Assembly: GCA_903813345.2 (NCBI GenBank)
Contig: CAIIXF020000005.1
Coordinates: 23,069,375 to 23,133,374 of the forward strand
Length of the DNA: 64,000 nucleotides
Direction: 5' to 3'
Source of the DNA: Owenia fusiformis
Taxonomy: Eukaryota > Annelida > Polychaeta > Sabellida > Oweniidae
Shown here one piece after another: positions 25,701 through 35,700 of this stretch (within the stretch, counting starts at the first letter, position 1; each line of letters opens with the position of its first letter). The notes beneath the pieces are model-generated. The model was not told the origin of the DNA. It saw only the letters and a program-made list of their open reading frames with translations, and searched no databases. A program made the translations under genes and the position numbers.

Positions 25701-28700
25701 TAAGCAGCCTAGAAACTCAGTGGTAAAGATCGGAGCGACCATTTTTAATGACAGGACTATTTGTTCCTCTGTGAATCTCAAATAATTCGGGGGAAAAACT
25801 TCATAAGTTGTCGCACTATTCCTTTAATTTGAAAACAAGCTTAACGAAAATTTGATGTAATCAGTAATTCCTCTTGACAGGTCTCAATATTATAACTAGA
25901 CGTTGTTTGAACAAGTACAAACAAATATATGATAACCTTGGACGAGTATTTTAGTAGTGATACCCTTTCATTCTTTCCTTAAACCTTGCTATATATTGCA
26001 AGGGCATACAAGCAATTTGCTTCATTTAGCTACCTGAGCATATCTTAATTGAAACCATAGGTCAAAAGTGGTACATAACTGTTTTATGGAGCATTCATTT
26101 CAGAGATTGATATATTTGTGCCATTTGTTCACACCCAGATGCAACATCTAGCCCCGCCAAGAAAAACAATCTGAGAAACAAAATATTTAGAAAACTACAC
26201 TTGTTATCTCAGCTATCTCATATCAAATCCAGCTTTTTGATCCTGATATACCAATAATTCAAAAGTACTATCTGCTTCCCAAATATTTCAATATGAATAT
26301 GAATTTTGAACATGTCGGTCAAAAGGTTTTCAAAATAATGATGAAGACTGACCTTTATACTATATGGCGCAAACCAGAAAAACAACCTTAAAAATCTGTC
26401 GTGATCTGCTTGGTACTGAAATATTTGAATCAGCAATAGAATATAATGGGAATGCAATAATAGCATGGAGCTTGATTTATCCTGCACCTGCCTCATCAAT
26501 ACATACTGCATGCGTTGAATTCACATTCTACTTATTTTAAGCAACAGCTAACTAGAATCACTGGAAATGCGGAAATTCCGCATGTTGCAAAAAAAACTAA
26601 ACAAGCTATTTTTGCTGATCAAAGATCTTATCATAATTGATGTAATTGAGTAGCTCGTTGACTTACTATCTTGAACAAACTATTTATAAGTCAAGTCGGA
26701 AATAAAATGTTTACGAACTTATCTTCATCCCTTCAGGAAAGCGAGGCTACCGGAACAGGAAACACGCCACAGTTTGATACAAAACTGACTGGAATGGGAT
26801 TATTCTAAAACCCAACAAACATTGAAAGAGGCAAAATCTCACTCGCGCCATCGAATCCAATCGAGTCCGAACGTGCTGCGTCGAGTCCCATGATATCACA
26901 TTGGAACTTGTTAATGTAAATTTTGCCCCATCGAGTCCCACCACATGTACCCTTTGCATTCGTTTGACTTCGCTGCTTAAAAGAGAGCTTCGTCTTCAAA
27001 CGTAGTTTATAATTAGATCCTGGGCACAGGGTACCCACCATGCTCCATCTAGTCCCAGGGAAACGCTGTAATTTAGTTTAGAATGTTTTGTCGCAGCCAT
27101 TTAACCCATAATGCCCCATCGAGTCCCATATATTGATGAGGCAAAGTTCCAAGGGGTCATATGGAGTCCAAAGGAAGTCCTATGGGACAAAGCTCCATGA
27201 AGTCCCAAGAGATCCTACGCAATGTTAGGTCTATTGAGGACCTACCATGCCACATTGGTGTACACGTATGTTGGACTTTAATATGCGTGCAGTCTCATGC
27301 ATGCATGGTCTCTTGTTTTAAAAGGTGAAATTAGTGTTCACCAAGCATCATCAAGAAGCGACTATTGGAGGTTGAGTTTTTTGTTTTTGTAACAGAGACG
27401 CGGCCGCTCGGCGTTCTATCACTACTAAAGAGTCAATACATTTATGCGACAGATCGAGACGCCAATATAAATAGGAAGTGTTGGGATACATAATATCTCC
27501 ACTAGTATGTAACCCCCCTATCACACCAAACTAGTTCTTACCCGTTCTTGCCAGCCCTACGAAAACGGCGTAAAACAGGCTCAATCTGGCTGTGGTCGGG
27601 AAATATGTTCCGTCCGTAGTACGTCCAGCTCGTCAGTAGGTTGTCACTCGTTCTAATTGTAGACCGTGACGACCAAGAGAACATTTTGAGCATGTTCTAA
27701 GTTCTAGAGGACCTACCGGTTCGAGTACGTTCGATGAAGTTTGTAAATAGACCTCAAACGGTTCTAAGTACGTCCAGTCCGTTCGTACACAGTTGAAGCC
27801 CGTTTTCGAGAACGTAGTGAGAACTAGTTTTGGTGTGATTGTAGGGTTACACCCCAGTCACATTTGTCGCACGGCGGCCGCAAGTCGACCGCAGATCAAT
27901 TAAATCGGTGAATTTCTGCGGCGAGCGTAGAAAAACTACGCTCGCCTTGCGGCCTCCGTACGGCGAATGCAGATTTTTACAGGCCGCAGGGAAGGCGTAG
28001 AAATTATAACTCGGAGTTATAATTTTTGATCATTTCTGAGGTCTCCGTAGAAATCAACTGGCTCAACAAGATTGAATCATTATTTGTCAATGTTTCATGA
28101 TCACTTTTCATTTGATATTTCATCTTAGCACTGTGAATAACATTTATAAATTGTCCCGACGTATATAAAATGAAAAAAGTATTATTTATCAACAGAAATT
28201 TTAAATTCACCGTGCAGCTGCCGTGGGAAATGTGACTGCAAAAGTATGAGAGCGCAGAAATTCCACGGCGAGCGTAGAAATGTTACTGGCCGCAGAAATG
28301 ATAGGCCGCACGGCGGCCGCAGGAAATGTGACTGGGGTGTTAGTGATATGAATGAAAATCTAATCAAAGAAGGATATATGTGGTTTTCAAATATGTTGAT
28401 CCAAATCAAGATGTTACGTAGACTAACAGAGCTGTAGCCCTGCCGCCATGCCTAAGTACAGGGAGTGGCGGGCTAGAAGTAAGGATCTTATGAGCAGAAA
28501 AGTGCCAACTGCACGCATTCGAATATGGGACAAAAGGTTTATATTGAGAAATCAAAATATCTTACGGAAGTCTGCTACCGAAGGGCATGCCATCTTGTTG
28601 TGGAGACACGGTAATACGCCAAGATTCAGTGAATTTATTATAGCTCGACGAAAGCCCGTTGGCGGAATAGCAGTTCATGTTTACACACGCGATATGTTTA

Positions 28701-31700
28701 CACACGCAACATGATTACACACGCAACATCATCCGACTAGCACCTTGATACACAATTCCAATTATATTTCAAAGCAAAATGTGTTATATTCGCTCTATTT
28801 GGGATAACGTTTTCACCTTTGAGACTGCTATATAGCACATTTCAATTACATTATTGAAATAAAAAAGTTGTTAAATGCTATTGTGTCTGACAGGTTGACA
28901 TGCGCTGTACTTTATCTTCGACTTGCAGCTATATGCTATACATACCATGCATATATATGGCCACTATCTTCATGACTACTGTCAATGACTATTCACATTT
29001 AAATGAAGTTAAACCAGTCTTAAAAGTTTTACAAGAAGATATAGAGAGAGTTTAAGTTTTAAGTTTAAGTTTTAGTTTAGAACCCCGATTAACAAGATTT
29101 ATACCCGATAAAACCAAGCCCGAGCGAATTCCATTCATGATTAAATTATTTCTTGTATACTGATGTATTCATCATGCATGCAAGAGTTTGTTTATATAAA
29201 TGACAATTATCATGCTATCTTTTATATATTTCATCAATCTTAAATTTTGAATCTTTCAGGCATAGCCATATATCCGGGAGGAGCAAAATTTCTTGCCTGT
29301 GGTCACTACTATAACAATGTCGTCACTTCAAAAGGTAGGCACTCTCGATACAATATTGATAGCATCAATGAAGGTATGAATTGTACAGTTTCCGAATGAC
29401 GGTTTGTATTTATCACGTACAGCTGTAAGGTCAGTATTTATGTCAAAAGGCCTATGATATTTCAATTGATTAAATGAAATTTCTCTTATTGACCTTCTCT
29501 CAATTCAACATAATTCAAAACCCTTCATTATACACTAGGATTGCAGGTATAGGAGACACTGCCAGATATACTTGGGAGAAATGGTTTGAAAGATGAAAAG
29601 TATGTGGAAGTTAGTGGTTTGTTATGATTTTTCAAGAGATTCTAGGATGAATGACCCCTAATTTATGGCAGATTCTCTACTTGCAATGTTAAACGACAGT
29701 GTTCAGGCAGCCATTCATGTTGAAATCATGAATTAAAAATGGAAGCCCCGGTGCCTAACACCCCAGTCACATTTCCTACGGCGACCTTGCGGTCTATCAT
29801 TTCTGCGACCAGTAGCTTTTCTACGCTCGCCGCAGAATTTCTGCGCTCTCATACTTTTGCAGTCACATTTCCCACGGCAGCCGCACGGTGAATTTTAAAT
29901 TTATATTGATAAATAATAGTTTTTTTCATTTTATTTACATCAGGACAATTTATAAATGTTATTCAAAGTGCTAGGATGTAATATCAAATGAAAAGTGATC
30001 GTGAAACATTGACAAATAATGATTCAATCTTGTTGAGCCAGTTGATTTCTACGGGGACCTCAGAAATGAACAAAAATTATAATTCCGAGTTATAATTTCT
30101 ACGCCTTCCCTGCGGCCTGTAAAAATCTGCATTCGCCGTACGGAGGCCGCAAGGCGAGCGTAGTTTTTCTACGCTCGCCGCAGAAATTCACCGATTTAAT
30201 TATTCTGCGGTCGACTTGCGGCCGCCGTGCGACAAATGTGACTGGGGTGTTAGTAGATTTCGTTGTTATTTTCTAAACTACTCGTATATTAAGTCAATAA
30301 CTTATGTTTGACAATAAATGAAATCCGTAATGTTACTGTAATTACCAGTAACACTAATAGTAAGAGAAAATACATGGATGGACAATTCTTTTAAAGTTAG
30401 TTTTGACTGTTATGTCCAAACAAATGAATGTTTTAAAATGTTCCCGATTAAATTTTTGAACTAACATTTCAGTACGACTTGGACAGTTAGATCTGCTGAA
30501 CAGAAACTGCAGTTACGTCAACATGACGTATTCAGATCCGCATAATACGAACATATCACGGGACGTGCTCGTATTCCGAGGACCAACGAACTTTGTCGAC
30601 AGGGAAGCAGTGTTTTTTCACTTCATGCTTGAGGACGAAACACGGGATTTCTTTACTGTCAGTTACTTTGTGTTCCAACAGTGGGATAGATTCAATGTAA
30701 GGTAATGACCATGGTCAAACGAGCTTTCTTGCTCTATATCGTACAGAGTGGGCCAAAACGTCCATATTTTTTTATTTGGCGATACTTTTTAATAAATGCA
30801 TAATTATATTTTTAAAATGTTTTACTCAATTCTCCAATTGTTTCTGATATGGGATAAATGAACCTTCAGCTATTTCTAAATATGAAGGGTTATCAGGTCG
30901 AATTGAAAATTTACAGTTGTTAAAAATGGTTGACTAGATTTTATATGCCTGGTTACAACCATTGATTAAAAGATACTGTAGTGTACTCTTTTGTTCAAAC
31001 TATCGCTTCTGAAATACTTTGTAAAGTTAAAAAAAATTATAGCCAGGGACTTTTTTCAAAAGAATGGCGTTTACTCGTGTATTCCTTAATAATTGGATTT
31101 TTCTATACCTATCCAAAACTTCAAATAGCAAAAAATATTATTTTGCAGCTCAGACAAGGTAGAGCGGTTGCTCAACTATCACCGTTACGTTCCAACGTAC
31201 GCGTTATCCGCCGAATTGCGAATGTGGATAAAACTTAGTATGAAAGAAACGCATGTATCTGACGGTGACATGCACACTGAGTTTAAGGTGGAGGTAAATA
31301 TAATCAAAGTTTCATTTTTCACTGTTCATTCGTAGATCCGTCGTCAGTGCTGAATAACATGATTACATATGTAAAAGCGATTAAATTAGTCATGTTTTTT
31401 TCAGTATAGCGTGGTTCGATTCATCGATAGGCGACCAGAAGATGATAAAAAGCGACATCTATTCTTTATTTTCTTCGAATGGAAAAACGATTTGATTGAA
31501 GAGTCCTACATGATGTATACTCAAACCCCATGGAGCGTAGGTGCAGGATTGTGTGCTGTACTTCTAACTCTCCATAGGGGTATACAAATTGCTCAACTCT
31601 CTTTCAAACGTGTACAAAAAGACAAACGTAGGCGAACTATACGGAGGAGAACAATTCAGGAAGTAAAGGAAGCAAAGCGAAGTGGAAGACGAGTTCCGCC

Positions 31701-31743
31701 TCAATTACTGAGAGGACAATCAGCGCCTGCATTCAATCATTAG
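13152..31743 (+). CDS. PACC1: Proton-activated chloride channel (PACC1/TMEM206 family), five coding exons
   Basis: Coding exons: 13152-13764, 29260-29334, 30473-30701, 31149-31293, 31405-31743. Phases are 1, 1, 2, 0 and all introns are GT-AG, giving 466 aa. Family members are acid-activated anion channels of the plasma and endosomal membranes: two membrane helices, a large ectodomain, a trimeric pore. Family-typical segments seen here are YEAPGIAIYPG just after TM1, paired ectodomain cysteines (LACGH and RNCSY), [32 protein letters not shown] and PWSVGAGLC at the start of TM2. TM1 is about residues 161-183 and TM2 about 397-419. Several NxS/T sites lie in the ectodomain. The position I align with the selectivity lysine of the human channel (K319) is Arg412, keeping the positive charge. 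The cytosolic N-terminus (~158 aa, Asn/Asp/Ser-rich, with a Cys/Arg/Lys cluster near 89-120) is about 100 residues longer than in vertebrates. Family assignment rests on remembered motif similarity, but there are many matches in order. Confidence 0.9.
14594..14760. mobile_element. 167-bp MITE-like foldback
   Basis: Left end AGCCTTAGTCACATTTGATC and right end GCAAATGTAAATGAGGCT form imperfect terminal inverted repeats that continue into GC-rich words (CTACGGC...CGGCCGCC). The GTCACATTTG core is shared with family A and with the element at 32236. It lies in PACC1 intron 1 and has no coding. Confidence 0.6.
15372..15705. repeat. Near-perfect 119-bp inverted repeat
   Basis: Arms 15372-15490 and 15587-15705 are reverse complements with one mismatch noticed (TCGTTTAAATAG against TCGTTTGAATAG), around a 96-nt spacer. 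The right arm ends exactly where the family B element begins. It lies in PACC1 intron 1. Confidence 0.85.
15709..16518. mobile_element. ~810-bp MITE, family B (long copy)
   Basis: Terminal inverted repeats contain TATCACACCAAACTAGTTCT (left) and AAGAACTAGTTTGGTGTGAT (right), bordered by CCCTA and AGGGGGG. The interior is made of degenerate GAACG-rich words. Near 16098 it holds a second TATCACACCAAACAAGTT end, so it is either composite or internally duplicated. The short sister copy is at 27511-27848. No transposase frame. Confidence 0.75.
16519..19631. other. PACC1 intron 1 interior
   Basis: No exon or transposon core recognised. A small inverted repeat lies at 18276-18336 (CCAACTCATTTAA...TTAAATGAGTTGG, arms about 23 bp). 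The rest is AT-rich unique-looking sequence. Confidence 0.5.
19632..20147. mobile_element. 516-bp MITE, family C
   Basis: Left end ACACTCCCCTCCATAAGTTT and right end AAACTTATGGAGGGGAGTGT. Inverted-repeat similarity continues for about 90 bp on each side (GTTAAAGCCTCTTTACC...GAATTTTTATTGACTTAACC). The second copy, disrupted, spans 40265-43586. The left flank ends in TA, as expected for a Tc1/mariner-type target, but the right flank reads TC. No open frame. Confidence 0.8.
20148..22440. other. PACC1 intron 1 interior, nothing recognised
   Basis: AT-rich sequence without coding motifs, long repeats or palindromes that I could identify. Confidence 0.45.
22443..23385. repeat. Divergent copy of the 1.7-6.9 kb repeat family with a large minisatellite
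   Basis: Opens with ATTAGACTAAAATATTAGAG, then TTTTGCAATTC, TATTATTGTTTATCATACTG and TTGAGAACAATAAGG. These match in order the start of unit 1 at 1686-1840 but with substitutions. Degenerate CCCTAAACCTAATCC words follow, then the minisatellite. It lies in PACC1 intron 1. Confidence 0.55.
22660..23330. repeat. 28-bp minisatellite (CCATTCATCCATCCACTC-type)
   Basis: About two dozen imperfect units of CCATTCATCCATCCACTC plus CACCCACCCA words, itself built on a 4-bp CCAN periodicity. With no T-A-A, T-A-G or T-G-A words in this composition it leaves a 271-codon His/Pro/Thr/Ser frame open, which should not be called a gene. Confidence 0.85.
23386..27510. other. PACC1 intron 1 interior
   Basis: Nothing coding recognised. 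About 26840-27200 contains at least five scattered CATCGAGTCCCA-like words at irregular spacing. The rest is AT-rich. Confidence 0.45.
27511..27848. mobile_element. 338-bp MITE, family B (short copy)
   Basis: Inverted relative to 15709-16518. It starts AACCCCCCTATCACACC and ends GGTGTGATTGTAGGGTT. It shares the long copy's terminal segments and an internal AATTAGAACGAGTGACAAC word (read in reverse) but lacks about 470 bp of its interior. It directly abuts the family A MITE at 27849. Confidence 0.75.
27849..28340 (+). mobile_element. 492-bp MITE, family A (upstream of PACC1 exon 2)
   Basis: Starts ACACCCCAGTCACATTTGTC and ends AAATGTGACTGGGGTGT, followed by TTA. Nearly identical by eye to the inverse of 29758-30250. 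Lies in PACC1 intron 1, ending 919 nt upstream of exon 2. Confidence 0.85.
29260..29334 (+). CDS. PACC1: PACC1 homologue, coding exon 2
   Basis: 75-nt exon between TTTCAG and GTAGGC, phase 1 on both sides. It encodes the start of the ectodomain including GIAIYPGG and the first conserved cysteine (LACGH). Its length is a multiple of three, so skipping would keep the frame and remove 25 residues. Confidence 0.88.
29758..30250 (-). mobile_element. 493-bp MITE, family A (downstream of PACC1 exon 2)
   Basis: Inverted copy of 27849-28340 in PACC1 intron 2, 423 nt after exon 2. The left flank is CTA and the right flank TAG, consistent with a TA duplication. Confidence 0.85.
30473..30701 (+). CDS. 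PACC1: PACC1 homologue, coding exon 3
   Basis: 229-nt exon, acceptor ACATTTCAG, donor AG|GTAATG, entering in phase 1 and leaving in phase 2. It encodes [31 protein letters not shown] and [11 protein letters not shown], the beta-rich ectodomain. It supplies the second conserved cysteine and NxS/T sites. Confidence 0.88.
31149..31293 (+). CDS. PACC1: PACC1 homologue, coding exon 4
   Basis: 145-nt exon, acceptor TTTTGCAG, donor GAG|GTAAAT, phase 2 in and 0 out. It encodes [20 protein letters not shown] and a following acidic stretch, matching the family's FRTWVKMS region. Another frame is also open across this interval, but only this one joins its neighbours. Confidence 0.85.
31405..31743 (+). 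CDS. PACC1: PACC1 homologue, coding exon 5 (C-terminus)
   Basis: Acceptor TTTTTTTCAG, phase 0, stop TAG at 31741-31743. It encodes [19 protein letters not shown], the PWSVGAGLC...IAQLSFK TM2 with Arg412, and a basic C-terminal tail rich in Arg/Lys/Gln. Confidence 0.9.
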   Translation, partial: YSVVRFIDRRPEDDKKRHLFFIFFEWKNDLIEESYMMYTQTPWSVGAGLCAVLLTLHRGIQIAQLSFKRVQKDKRRRTIRRRTIQEVKEAKRSGRRVPPQLLRGQSAPAFNH

Positions 31744-32105
31744 ATGACGCTCATTATATCAGTCGCCATGCCCAAGAACACTCATATTTGGATGCGTTCA
31801 CAAAATACTTCAGAATAGCATTCGTGCGATTTAATTTTGCCAGAATGTTTACAATCTCTGAAGATTCACATTTTTTCAATTATTGATTACTAAAAGTTGA
31901 TTCAGATGTTGTGGGTATCACATACAACATTTCTAGAGCTTCTAACGTACTGTCAAATCCTGTTACACTCACCTAGCATATAGATTTAGCTTGATGCATA
32001 AATTTTCTTATTTTGTATATTAAATTATATCAATCATAAATCTTAATTCATCAAGTGCGTGTCTACACCACATTGTTGTGAGACTTGTTTGTTTTTTGTA
32101 CGTGA

Positions 32106-32115
32106 AATAAATAAA
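32106..32115 (+). terminator. Polyadenylation signal of the PACC1 homologue
   Basis: Two overlapping AATAAA hexamers (AATAAATAAA) lie 363 nt after the stop codon, implying a 3' UTR of roughly 390 nt. Confidence 0.6.
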
Positions 32116-32235
32116 CCTATCAATATGTTTCAGAAAAACAGCTACATTGATCATTTATTTCAGACGAATTCATCTAAAATAGGTCTACATTTTTAAACAA
32201 GGTACTGCCATGTGTACATTAACACTTACACATTG

Positions 32236-32439
32236 GGTCACATTTGCTCCGTTTTTCAATATTCCGCCCGCCTGATGAGTATTTTGTTTAAAATTATATT
32301 CAATTTTGAACAAAATACTCATCGGCCGAGCGCCGGTGTGAAAGAAATTATGGTCCCCTGGGGATTATGGTCCCCTTTCTCAAAGGCCCTTACCTCCTAC
32401 CCTTTTACACCGGTGTTGAAGATCGGAGCAAATGTGACC
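32236..32439. mobile_element. ~204-bp MITE between convergent genes
   Basis: Perfect 16-bp terminal inverted repeats GGTCACATTTGCTCCG / CGGAGCAAATGTGACC. ACATT occurs next to both ends and may be the target duplication. An inner palindrome (GATGAGTATTTTGTT...AACAAAATACTCATC, 32274-32323) forms a strong hairpin. The GTCACATTTG core recalls family A and 14594. It lies between the polyadenylation signals of the PACC1 and lectin genes. Confidence 0.7.
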
Positions 32440-32579
32440 ACATTACTGGTGAGTAGATCATTCCGTTGCACACTGTTTGTTTAAATCAATACCTCTATCA
32501 GTTTTGCATTGATATTTATAAAAATGTTATTTTCATCTAAATTTAACTAAAATCATCACGTGACCATCTATTTTGGTTA

Positions 32580-32585
32580 TTTATT
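32580..32585 (-). terminator. Polyadenylation signal of the lectin gene
   Basis: AATAAA on the minus strand, 64 nt beyond the lectin stop codon. Its PACC1 counterpart is about 465 nt away on the other strand. Confidence 0.55.
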
Positions 32586-32648
32586 TTGAAGAAAATGACC
32601 ATCAAAGAATCCATTCAACTAACAACAGTTGACATCTTGAATCTGATC

Positions 32649-32779
32649 TTAGAGTTTGATATTGGGTATCCTAGGTCCAGGACATGGACTGCCATCTGGT
32701 GTCGTACTGCTGTGCCCACATGGCTCGCATGTGGATTCCACAGACTCGCAAGACTGACGGATCTCGTCCCATATTTCTC
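32649..32779 (-). CDS. Lectin gene, exon 6 (C-terminus)
   Basis: Acceptor TTTCAG|GAGAAAT. It completes the CBM14 domain: joined to exon 5 it reads CPEG|EIWDEIRQSC, the typical end of this fold. It continues through a TCEPCG...SPCPGPR tail to TAA at 32649-32651. Confidence 0.8.
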
Positions 32780-35700
32780 CTGAAATTCACATTTTAACAA
32801 ATACAAAAAGGTGTAATGTAGGCTGTTGATCCCAGTGACAACCTACATTAGAATTCATTTTTAAATCACGCCAACGAATCAAGCCAGGGTTTGATCATAG
32901 CGAATAATATAAAATTCACCTTCTGGGCAATCTAGCTCTTCTTGCCATTGGTCGTTTTCACATCGATAATAGGTGTGACACATATTGTCATATATTGGGA
33001 CGGATGCATTTCCAAATCCTGCACAAGACCGCAGTTGTCCACACGGAGCTTGGACCTCGTTGGCTCTTAAATAAACCCATTTGTGACTTTACAATAATCC
33101 AGATAAATTCGATGTAGCACATTTTTCATACATGGTGATTGGTGATGGTATACATAATGTGTATTGAGAGGTTTTGAATACAGAGTTTATCTCGAGGAAA
33201 ATATGCATCTCCCGAGAAACCGCATATGTCCGGGACCTCGGCGATAAAAAAGAAGGATATATGCAGAAATATCCATCCCACTCCAAAGATACATTAGGCC
33301 TCTATGATCCCGCACGTCATGTACCTGGAAGCGTTTGGTTACGTTATCATGATAAGTGTGATAATCTTATAAATCATCGCCTATACGTAAGAATATCACA
33401 CTTATGGACGTATATGAGCTGCGGAATAAAGGATGTTAAATCAAACACTTCATAAGTGAGATGTGGAACAGTCCAATATTACGTTCAACAATAATATTGA
33501 AGACAGATAATGGTAAAAAATGGTCAGGTAACATATTCATGCTCTGCAAAGCCGACAACATTATTTAAAGGACCCCTCCTGGGGTACTCTTTATAATTTT
33601 ATACGATTTTGGATTTATTTATTATATGGCCTCTCGCCTGATCTTGGTATAACCTGGCGGGAAATTGTTTTTTATCTAGGTCAAGGTCAAAGGTCAAAAT
33701 CGAGGTAAAAAATTGTCAACACATATTCAATATTTAAAGCCAAAATTTGGTATACTTATTGATGAGACTATGCTAATAGTGTGAGCCGAAAGGTATTTAC
33801 TAGAAATTGTTTTGAGATATTTTGGTAGAAACGCTCAAAATCGTCATTTTCAATTTGCTTCAAATCGACTGATAATTAATCACAAAAGTCCTAATGAGGT
33901 CTAAAAAGCTAATGTAATTTTGCAAGGTCAAAGGTCAAGGTCATCAAACTAAATCACAAACTGTATTATCTATGTTTCTCAAAATTGGTGACTACAAATT
34001 AATATTTTTGCCTGATATTCGGGGAAAGCATTCCTTTAAAGCTTCTTTACGTTCTAGTAGATCATTGTTTACAGAAATTTTGCTCCAGTTTTGAGATATA
34101 AGAGCTAAAACGGAAAATATGTCATATTTCAAAAATCGAATTGAAAGGGTTAATATTTAGGTTTGGGTTAGGGTTAGGGTTAAAACTAGGATAAGGGTGA
34201 ACGCCACGGTTAAGGCTAGAGCTAGGATTATGGTTAGTGCTTTAGAGCTAGGGTTAGTTTAGGGTCGGGGTTAGGGATAGACCTAGGGTCAGGGATTAAA
34301 TCTAGGGTTAGGGTTAAAACCAGCTAGGATTGGGGTGAAAACTAGGGCTAGAGATATAAATGGGTCCTTCACGCGTGTGTTGGGTTGGTGTCAGATAATA
34401 TTCAAAGCTGAACAATGGAATTTCATATCTTCACTGTTTTGTCCTGTAGGGCCTCCTTAAAACACCAAAATCAGACAAGTTCAAATTCGAAATCAAACTA
34501 CGCTACCAGAACATTTCAGATCTGCAAACTAAATTGAAATCAACCCATTCGTTATCGAGTTATACGCGTTTGAAGGTCACCCCGACGATGGAAAATTTGC
34601 TTTATTTGCGCAAAAAACTATATCCCTGTTCCGATTCCTCCGAACTATAACACAGGGTTTCGAAATGCTTCTCTGGCCACCGCGAAATCAATTGTGGAAG
34701 GTAGAACGAGCGATAGGCTACTCAGATCTGTGCCAAAATCTCTATATTGACGTCCAGAACGCGATTCTATTTTTTTACCTCGTAGGCAGACTCTCAACGC
34801 ACGTCTCTAGTGGTTCTCTTTGAGATTGCTTGCAGTCTTAGGTCTCTAGTTAAGATAGATAATACTTACGGAGCACATGTTTGGTTGACGCTGTCGGCCA
34901 CCTCACCAGGTGCACATTGAACAGTAATGACGAGTCCACTCTCACATACCCGGAATGAGGTACATCCAAAGCCAATGTCACAAAATTTAGATTCATTCTC
35001 TGAGCATGTACAAACTCTTCCTGTTGAATGATGTTAGTTGAATGTACAGTTAACATTTCGTCATTTCGGGGTGGTCCAAAAATGGAACATTACATGAATC
35101 TCTGTCTTGGAATACTAAGCATAGTTCTTTCTAATGCACTTGGTCTGTCTAGAGGGTATAAATGCAGCCTATCATGTTAATGGGTTAACAAGCCAATGTT
35201 TGGTATGACCCCTCTTCTCCTGATCATGAATTACAAGTTCAATCCAGGGATTCCATTTTGAAATAATTCATTTGCTACATTCGTTTTCCTCCAAGCTGGC
35301 TGCTAACTTCATTAAAACCTGGCCAAACTTACATGTTTAATGTAGATATGTGCCTTGAAAGACCAAATCTTGTAATGCGATCAACTTTTCTAATCCAGAA
35401 ACTCATTATAGTGAAAAAAATAAACAACATATGGAGAATGCAATGGGGTGGAGAGATTTATGGAATTCCAGGAACTGCTTCTAGTAAAGGGCAGTTGATA
35501 TTAATAAATAAAAAATCAGACATTAACATAGTTGGAGGTATTATTAACTACCAAAATGATAGAATACAACATACTTATAACGTTAATAAACTGTTACGGG
35601 CCGAATATAGATAGAGAGAAAATTGATTTCTGAAAATTATCTGATATTATTGATGATGCAGGGACAGATGGAAGTGAAATAATTGTTGCAGGAGACATGA

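Noticed and set aside
26747-27041. Two overlapping minus-strand frames of 70 and 78 codons
   Set aside because: They depend on the scattered GAGTCCCA words and show no domain.
28448-28714. 88-codon frame just upstream of PACC1 exon 2
   Set aside because: No domain, no homology to the channel and no splice-compatible join; likely chance within the intron.
34150-34335. Telomere
   Set aside because: The TTAGGG-like tract is degenerate and lies inside an intron between confirmed exons.
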